Of a stretch of DNA of 64,000 bases, positions 58,688 through 64,000 are shown one piece after another (position 1 is the stretch's first letter; every line of letters starts with the position of its first letter). Source of the DNA: UBA668 sp041394605 (lineage in GTDB: Bacteria > Actinomycetota > Acidimicrobiia > Acidimicrobiales > Ilumatobacteraceae); assembly GCA_041394605.1 (NCBI GenBank), contig JAWKHX010000005.1, positions 124,001-188,000 of the forward strand, read 5' to 3'. A program made the translations under genes and the position numbers. The notes under the pieces are model-generated. The model did not search any database. It was not told the DNA's origin and saw only the letters and a program-made list of their open reading frames with translations.

Positions 58688-60845
58688 GAGGGTGGCAGGG
58701 TACTCGTCGCAGCGTCGGGCGACAGCCCGGAGTCGTCGATGACGGCCGTCGGGCCCGCCGGCGCGCCGCCGGATTCGGACTCGGCGCGCGGGTACTGGTC
58801 GGCTGGCGCACGGCTGGCCGGGTGGCGCTCGAAGGCGGTGTCCGCGCTGCGCTTGCGGCGGTTCTGGCGCACGTGCCGCACCCACCAGGTGGCCACCATC
58901 AGCAGGGCGGCGAACGTGATGAGGTTGCCCAGCCCGGCGAGCGCGGTGACACGGGCGGTGAGCGGCACCGGTGGGCCGAGCCGGACGTTGCCGACCGGGG
59001 TGAGCACCTCGAGGGTCACGGGGAACTTGCCGTTGGAGCGGGCCTCGATCGGCACGCGGACCTCGGTGTACTCGCCGGGCAGGAGCTCCACCACCTGGTC
59101 GCCTTCGGGGACCAGCAGCTTGGAACTGCTCATCCGAATCACCACGGTGAGGGTGGTGTCGCCGGTGTTCTGGATCTTGAGGGGGATCTCGCTGCGCCGG
59201 CCGGTGAGGGAGAACGAGAACCCGTCCGGTGGCACCACCGCGCCCCGGATGGCGGAGTACTCGGCCCGCAGCTTGGCGGCGATGGTGGTGACCTGGTCGT
59301 CGCCGAGTGCTTCGGTGGGGATGAGGTCGATCAGCCGCGTCCAGCCGTTCGGCCGGGGGTCGCCGTCGGGCAGCATGCTGGCCGTGGCCGCGGCCTCCTC
59401 CCGCAGGGCGCCGGCCAGGGCGGTGCGGGTGAGCAGGTCGCCCGGCACAGCCTCCGGCAGGCCCACCACCACCTCCTGACCGTCGTAGAGCAGTTGGTCG
59501 GTGCGCACGCCGAGGTCGTCGAGGCTCATCGGCCGCAGGCCCGGCGTGTCGGCGATGAGCGCGGTGATGGCGTGGACGGTGTCGGTGTTCGGCAGCGACA
59601 GGTCGGGCGTCGCGAGGGTGAGGCCGTGGCGTCGGGGTCGCCGCCGAACTGGACGATCTGCTCGCGGGCGGCGAGGAGGTCGGCGACGGCGATGATCGAC
59701 GTGAGCGTGGGTGTGGTGGTGCGCTGGGCCAGACGGTCGTCGGCGAAGCGGTCGACCACGGCGACGTCCACGGTGACCCCGCCGCCCACGTCGAGTTGCA
59801 CGAGCTGGGTGCTGTCGGTGAAGCCGCCGAACGTGTCGGGCAGGTAGTCGTACAGGGCGACCGGCATGACGAGCAGGCGGGTGCCGAGGTCGCGCAGCAG
59901 GCGGGCACCACCCTGGCTGATGTCGGTGGTGATGAGCCGGGTGGTCCGCCGGGCCGACGAGTTGGTGGTGGTGGCCAGCAGGTCCTCGCCGTCGCGCAGC
60001 CATTCGGTGTACAGGTCGGTCTCGCCGGCGGCAGCGGCGGCCGAGGTGTCCAGCGGCAGAGCGGGCAGCGAGAGGACGTCGTGGCCGACCCCGTTGTTCA
60101 GCGCAGCGGTGATGCGGCCGGCGAGCTCGCGCTGGGCCTCGTCGCCGCGGGCCAGCGCATCGAGCAGGGCGGGTGGTACCTGCACGCTGACCGGGATGGC
60201 CACGGTCTCCAGCACGTCGGCCAGGTGGGTCAGCTCCGCCATCGTGGCGTCGTCGAGGATCACGTCGGTGGCGTCGTCGAGGTGCACGGCCGACGTGGTG
60301 GCCATCGCCATCGCCACCGGCAGGTCGCCCACGAACGGGTCGTCGCCGTCGGGCAGGCGGTGCACGAACGTGGTGAGTTCGGCCAGTACCTCACCACTCC
60401 TGCGCACCTCCACCACGAGTGGGTAGACGCCGGCGGCGGGCAGTTGCAGGGCTTCGCTGGTACGGGTGCGGGCCTCCAGGGGCACGTTGACGGTGAGTTG
60501 CTGGCCGGACGGTGGCGGCAGGTCGGCCAACCGCAGGTCCACCGTGTCCACGCTGGGGGGCAGTTCGCCGTCCACGGCCGCCTGCACGGCCTCCCTGCTG
60601 TCCACGGCCCGGTAGGCACCGACCACCATGGTGGCCTCGGCCAGGGTGGTCGGGTCCACGCTGGCCGGCAGGGCCACCACCAACTGCAGCGTGCCGTCGG
60701 CGGCAACGTTGAACGTCTGGGAGATCAGGCCCAGCCGCGGCCCCGCGCCAGGGGCGGGCGGTGCGCCGGCGGCCGGCGACGCCGCGGTGCCGGCCAGGGC
60801 CAGCCCGGTGAGGAGCGCTGCGAGCCCGCGCCACCGCCCGCTCAC
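58684..60845 (-). CDS. DUF6049 secreted/membrane protein (Rv3909-like), interrupted by a frameshift
   Basis: Start GTG 60845 overlaps the GNAT stop by 4 nt. A signal peptide (GLAALLTGLALAGTAASPAAGA) leads into a large exported domain (LPLEARTR..., DVSVQVPPALLDAL-type segments, SARRTTRLITTDISQGG). Near 59622-59632 the frame is lost after QFGGDPDAT; one added base restores HGLTLATPDLSLPNTD. The second frame ends with a beta domain (GKFPVTLEVLTPVGN), a membrane helix (FAALLMVATWWV) and a basic tail. Restored length is 720 residues. It occupies the place of Rv3909 next to the kinase and sigM. Probably a sequence error. Confidence 0.78.
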
Positions 60846-61630
60846 GCCAGGCTCCGCTCGTAGACGCGCAGCCGCTCCGGAAGGCGGTGGAAGCCGGTGT
60901 CCAGGTAGAGCGCGAGGGCGCGCTCGTTGTCGGTGGGGGTGTTCACCAGCACCCGCTGCACCCGCCAGCGCGCCAGCCAGTGGAGGGAGTCCGCCACGAG
61001 CCGGCGGCCGGCGCCGCACCCTTGGGCGTCGGGGTGCACCGCGAGCCGTTGGAGGAAGCCCTGGCGGGCGTCGCGCCCGGTGATGGCGTAGCCGTCCAGC
61101 CGGCGGGCGCTGCCGTCCAGGCGCAGGCCGCGGGCGCGATGGCGTGGTGTGGCGTGGCGGACGTCGTCGATCGCCGCCGCGTCCAGTTGCCACCCGGTGC
61201 CGAACGCGGCGCAGTCCACCTCGCTGGCCGCGTCGTCGTCGCCCACCGGAAGGCGGTGGGTGGTGAATCCGGTGGGGTCGGGACCCGGGGTGGCCACCGT
61301 GGTGGCGGGCGTGACGGCGCGCGGGTCGTCGTGCTGCAGGAGCACCAGTTCCTGGGCGATCTGGTAGCCACCGCGCTCCATGCCGCCGCCGCCGGCGGTG
61401 CCGAGGGCACCGGTGCGCACGGCGCGGTAGCCCACGGCGCGCAACGCGGTCTCCCACCGTTCGAGGTCGGCAGGGGTGGGCAGGCGGGCCTGGCGCAGCA
61501 GCACGAGGTGGGCGACGTGCGGCTGGAACGGCCATGGGCGCACCCGCGCGGTGCACCCCGCACCGTGCAGCAGCAGCGGCGCGTCGGCGCCGGGCCGCGA
61601 CAGGGCCAGCCGATCGGCCTCGTTCGTCAT
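60842..61630 (-). CDS. GNAT-family N-acetyltransferase
   Basis: A 262-residue protein; ATG 61630 is preferred over a GTG at 61651 that overlaps the divergent promoter. The first roughly 120 residues may be a degenerate second GNAT domain. The C-terminal domain is typical: LQRLAVHPDAQGCGAGRRLVADSLHWL is the acetyl-CoA motif A, followed by VLVNTPTDNERALALYLDTGFHRLPERL. The acceptor is unknown. It is coupled to the DUF6049 gene and divergent from the deacetylase-like gene across 26 bp. Confidence 0.85.
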   Translation of the reverse strand: MTNEADRLALSRPGADAPLLLHGAGCTARVRPWPFQPHVAHLVLLRQARLPTPADLERWETALRAVGYRAVRTGALGTAGGGGMERGGYQIAQELVLLQHDDPRAVTPATTVATPGPDPTGFTTHRLPVGDDDAASEVDCAAFGTGWQLDAAAIDDVRHATPRHRARGLRLDGSARRLDGYAITGRDARQGFLQRLAVHPDAQGCGAGRRLVADSLHWLARWRVQRVLVNTPTDNERALALYLDTGFHRLPERLRVYERSLA

Positions 61631-61656
61631 CCCTGCGAACGGTAGCGTCACACGTG

Positions 61657-62673
61657 ATGACCGTGCTGTTCGCCACCCATCCGGCCTATCTGGAACACCT
61701 GGCCGGGCCGCGCCACCCGGAGCGCCCCGAGCGGCTGAACGCCGTGCTGGAGGGTGCCACCCGGGCCGGCCTGGGTGACGCGCTGGTGGCGCTGGACCCG
61801 CTGCCCGCCACCGCCGCGGAGGTGGAGCGCATCCACCCGCAGCACTATCTGCAGCGGATCGAAACCATCTGCCTCACCGGTGGCGGCCGGCTGGACCCGG
61901 ACACCTACGCCAGCCCCGGCTCGTACCAGGCGGCGCTGCTGGCGGCCGGCGCCGGGCTCACCGCGGTGCGGGCGTTGCGCGACGGGCGCGGCGATGCGGC
62001 GTTCTGCGCGGTGCGGCCCCCGGGTCACCACGCCACGCCCACGGAATCGATGGGGTTCTGCTTCGTCAACAATGTCGCCGTCGTCGCCGCCTCGCTGGCC
62101 GACGAGGGCGAGCGGGTGCTGATCTTCGATTTCGACGCTCACCACGGCAACGGCACACAGGATGCGTTCTACGGCGACCCGCGGGTGCTGTTCGTCTCCA
62201 TGCACCAGTGGCCGCTGTACCCGGGCACCGGCTGGCTCACCGAGACCGGCGAGGGCACGGCCCGCGGGCACACCATGAACGTGCCGCTGCCCCCCGGCGC
62301 CACGGGCGACGTCTACCTGCGGGCGTTCGACTCGCTGATCGCCCCGGTCATCGAGAAGTTCGCGCCCACGTGGGTCATCATCTCGGCCGGGTTCGACGCC
62401 CACCGTGCGGACCCCATCACCGACCTCGGTCTGGCGGCCGGCGACTACGGCCCGCTCACCCGCCGGGTGCTGTCCGTCGTGCCGCGTGGCCGGCGGTTGG
62501 TGATGCTGGAGGGCGGGTACGACCTGGATGCGTTGATGTTCGGCAGCGCCACCGTGCTGCGCGAGATGGCCGGCCTGGAAGGTGAAGCCTTCGAGGAGAC
62601 CACGTCCGGTGGCCCCGGCAACGGCGCGCTCGCCAGGGTTCGCGAGCACTGGGAACTCGAAGGGCTGCTGTGA
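61657..62673 (+). CDS. Histone-deacetylase-family enzyme (AcuC/acetylpolyamine amidohydrolase-like)
   Basis: A 338-residue protein from ATG 61657. It carries the class I/II deacetylase signatures HPERPERLNAVL, RPPGHHATPTESMGFCFVNNVAVVA (tandem catalytic His) and LIFDFDAHHGNGTQDAFY (zinc-binding Asp and His). WVIISAGFDAHRADP supplies the second zinc Asp and LEGGYD the gating Gly-Tyr. It should remove acetyl groups from lysine residues or small amines. Its divergence from a GNAT acetyltransferase suggests an acetylation/deacetylation pair. It overlaps pcnA by 4 nt. Confidence 0.92.
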   Translation: MTVLFATHPAYLEHLAGPRHPERPERLNAVLEGATRAGLGDALVALDPLPATAAEVERIHPQHYLQRIETICLTGGGRLDPDTYASPGSYQAALLAAGAGLTAVRALRDGRGDAAFCAVRPPGHHATPTESMGFCFVNNVAVVAASLADEGERVLIFDFDAHHGNGTQDAFYGDPRVLFVSMHQWPLYPGTGWLTETGEGTARGHTMNVPLPPGATGDVYLRAFDSLIAPVIEKFAPTWVIISAGFDAHRADPITDLGLAAGDYGPLTRRVLSVVPRGRRLVMLEGGYDLDALMFGSATVLREMAGLEGEAFEETTSGGPGNGALARVREHWELEGLL

Positions 62674-64000
62674 TCCCTCCCCGGTTCCAGCCGGTCCTGG
62701 AGGAAGTCGCCCCCCTTGCCCAGCGGTTCCGTGCCGCCGGGTTCCGCCTGTACCTGGTGGGGGGCACGGTCCGCGACCTGCTCACGATGGACGGCCCGGC
62801 GCCCGACGACGCCGCAATGGATTTCGATTTCACCACCGATGCCCGCCCGCCGGACGTCAAGCGCCTGCTGGACGGGTGGGCCAGCGCGGTCTGGGCCCAG
62901 GGCGAGAAGTTCGGCACGATCGCGGCCAAGACCGTCGGCCCGAAGGGCGAGCGCAGCTACGAGATCACCACCCATCGGGCCGAGGCCTACCGGGCGGACT
63001 CCCGCAAGCCGGAGGTGCAGTTCAGCGACCGCATCGAGGCCGACCTGTCGCGGCGCGACTTCACCATCAACGCCATGGCGCTGGAACTCACCGCGGACAC
63101 CCCCACGCTGGTGGACCCGTTCGACGGTGCGCGCGACCTGCTCACCCGCACCCTGCGCACGCCGCTGGGTCCGCACGAGAGCTTCAGTGACGACCCGCTG
63201 CGGATGCTGCGCGCCGCCCGCTTCATCGCCCGCCTGCAGGCGACACCCGAGCCGGGGCTGGTGGAAGCGGTCAGTGCGATGCGCGACCGGTTGGAGATCG
63301 TGTCGGCAGAGCGCATCCGCGACGAACTGGACAAGCTGATCACCGTGCCGCACCCCACCGCCGGGCTGTGGTTCGTGATCGACACCGGCCTGGCCGACCA
63401 GTTCCTGCCCGAGTTGCCGTCCATGCGCCTGGAGCAGGACCCCATCCACCGCCACAAGGACGTGCTGACCCACACCCTGGCCGTGGTGGAGAACGTGCGC
63501 CCCCTGCGCGAGTGGCGTGCGGAACGCGGCGAGGACTGGCCGGAATTCGATTTCCGCCGCACCCGGCTGGCGGCACTGTTCCACGACGTGGGCAAGCCGC
63601 GCACCCGTGGGTACCAGAAGGGCAAGGGCGTCACGTTCCACCATCACGACGCGGTGGGCGCCCGGATGACCCGCAAGCGGATGGAAGCGCTGCGCTACAG
63701 CAACGACGACGTGCAGGCGGTGACCGATCTGGTGGGCCTGCACCTGCGCTTCCACACCTACTCCCTCGGCTGGACGGACTCCGCCGTTCGCCGGTACGTG
63801 CGCGACGCCGGCCCGCTGCTGCAGGAACTGAACGTGCTCACCCGCTGCGACTGCACCACGCGCAACCCGAAGAAGGCGTTGATGCTGGCCAAGCGGATGG
63901 ACGACCTGGAGGTGCGCATCGCCGAGCTGGCCGCCCGGGAGGAGTTGAAGGCCATCCGGCCGGAACTCGACGGGCGCGAGGTGATGGAGCAGCTGGGCCT
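62670..64000 (+). CDS. pcnA: CCA tRNA nucleotidyltransferase / poly(A) polymerase family, 3' end cut by the window
   Basis: Starts at GTG 62670 (GTGA overlap) and runs open to the window end, giving 443 residues so far; homologues are about 470-490, so little is missing. The nucleotidyltransferase head has YLVGGTVRDLL and the catalytic MDFDFTTDA. RRDFTINAMAL and DDPLRMLRAARF are the ATP/CTP-recognition motifs. An HD domain follows (HTLAVVENV, LFHDVGKPRTR), as in mycobacterial PcnA. It adds or repairs the CCA end of tRNA; both tRNA types (CCA encoded and not) occur in this window. Confidence 0.95.
   Translation, partial: MIPPRFQPVLEEVAPLAQRFRAAGFRLYLVGGTVRDLLTMDGPAPDDAAMDFDFTTDARPPDVKRLLDGWASAVWAQGEKFGTIAAKTVGPKGERSYEITTHRAEAYRADSRKPEVQFSDRIEADLSRRDFTINAMALELTADTPTLVDPFDGARDLLTRTLRTPLGPHESFSDDPLRMLRAARFIARLQATPEPGLVEAVSAMRDRLEIVSAERIRDELDKLITVPHPTAGLWFVIDTGLADQFLPELPSMRLEQDPIHRHKDVLTHTLAVVENVRPLREWRAERGEDWPEFDFRRTRLAALFHDVGKPRTRGYQKGKGVTFHHHDAVGARMTRKRMEALRYSNDDVQAVTDLVGLHLRFHTYSLGWTDSAVRRYVRDAGPLLQELNVLTRCDCTTRNPKKALMLAKRMDDLEVRIAELAAREELKAIRPELDGREVMEQLG

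Noticed and set aside
1..64000. CRISPR arrays, prophage, insertion sequences, toxin-antitoxin or classical defence systems.
   Set aside because: No regular repeat-spacer arrays, transposases, integrases or recognisable defence genes were seen.

Overview
The window is very GC-rich, almost fully coding DNA from an actinobacterium. It carries the actinobacterial replication-origin region. Gene content (actinobacterial dnaA/gyr/par order, DUF3566 and tRNA-Ile beyond gyrA, LLM-type flavin/F420 oxidoreductases) suggests a deep-branching actinobacterium such as an Acidimicrobiia/Ilumatobacter-type lineage. That lineage call is inference; no rRNA gene is present to test it.

Layout. (a) 0-18 kb is accessory: a PilZ protein with a dead glycosyltransferase domain, an FKBP-cyclophilin fusion, a cyanophycinase-like amidotransferase, a phosphatase, a class III aminotransferase coupled to an AlkB-like oxygenase, an orphan two-gene membrane cassette, a SpoU methylase coupled to a sarcosine-oxidase-like flavoenzyme, an amidohydrolase, a two-gene oxygenase operon resembling TmpA/TmpB of organophosphonate degradation, a GST-like protein and a degenerate GGDEF/EAL membrane protein. 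(b) 18-33 kb runs from tRNA-Ala(TGC) to tRNA-Ile(GAT). It holds two luciferase-like monooxygenases, an exported choice-of-anchor-I protein, hydrolases, a molybdopterin oxidoreductase, an MgtE-N/CBS plus DUF1003 pair and an intact diguanylate cyclase. (c) 33-45.4 kb is the leftward replication arm on the minus strand: dnaA, dnaN, a GNAT acetyltransferase, recF, DUF721, an orphan flanked by 31-bp repeats, gyrB, gyrA, a TadE/G-like protein and DUF3566. (d) 45.7-51 kb is the rightward arm: rpmH, rnpA, yidD, yidC, jag, rsmG, two parS-like sites, parA and parB. (e) 51-64 kb holds a CwlM-like protein, trxA, trxB, a small membrane protein, a YhhN-family protein, an anti-sigma/sigma pair, a Ser/Thr kinase, DegV, a DUF6049 protein, GNAT, a histone-deacetylase-like enzyme and pcnA. 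This matches the mycobacterial segment from cwlM to pcnA, except that no murJ is present.

How the parts work together. DnaA, DnaN, RecF and gyrase serve initiation and replication from an origin most likely in the dnaA-dnaN gap. ParA, ParB and parS segregate the origin. RnpA, YidD, YidC and Jag serve RNA processing and membrane insertion. The trx, sigM and kinase block suggests redox and envelope-stress control. A c-di-GMP theme recurs: one intact GGDEF cyclase and two proteins whose catalytic motifs are lost and that look like receptors.

Quality note. Three conserved genes (gyrB, jag, DUF6049) are each broken by a 1-2 nt deletion with both halves otherwise intact. Because gyrB is essential, sequencing or assembly indels are the simplest explanation. 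Many gene pairs overlap by 4 nt (ATGA or GTGA), indicating translational coupling.
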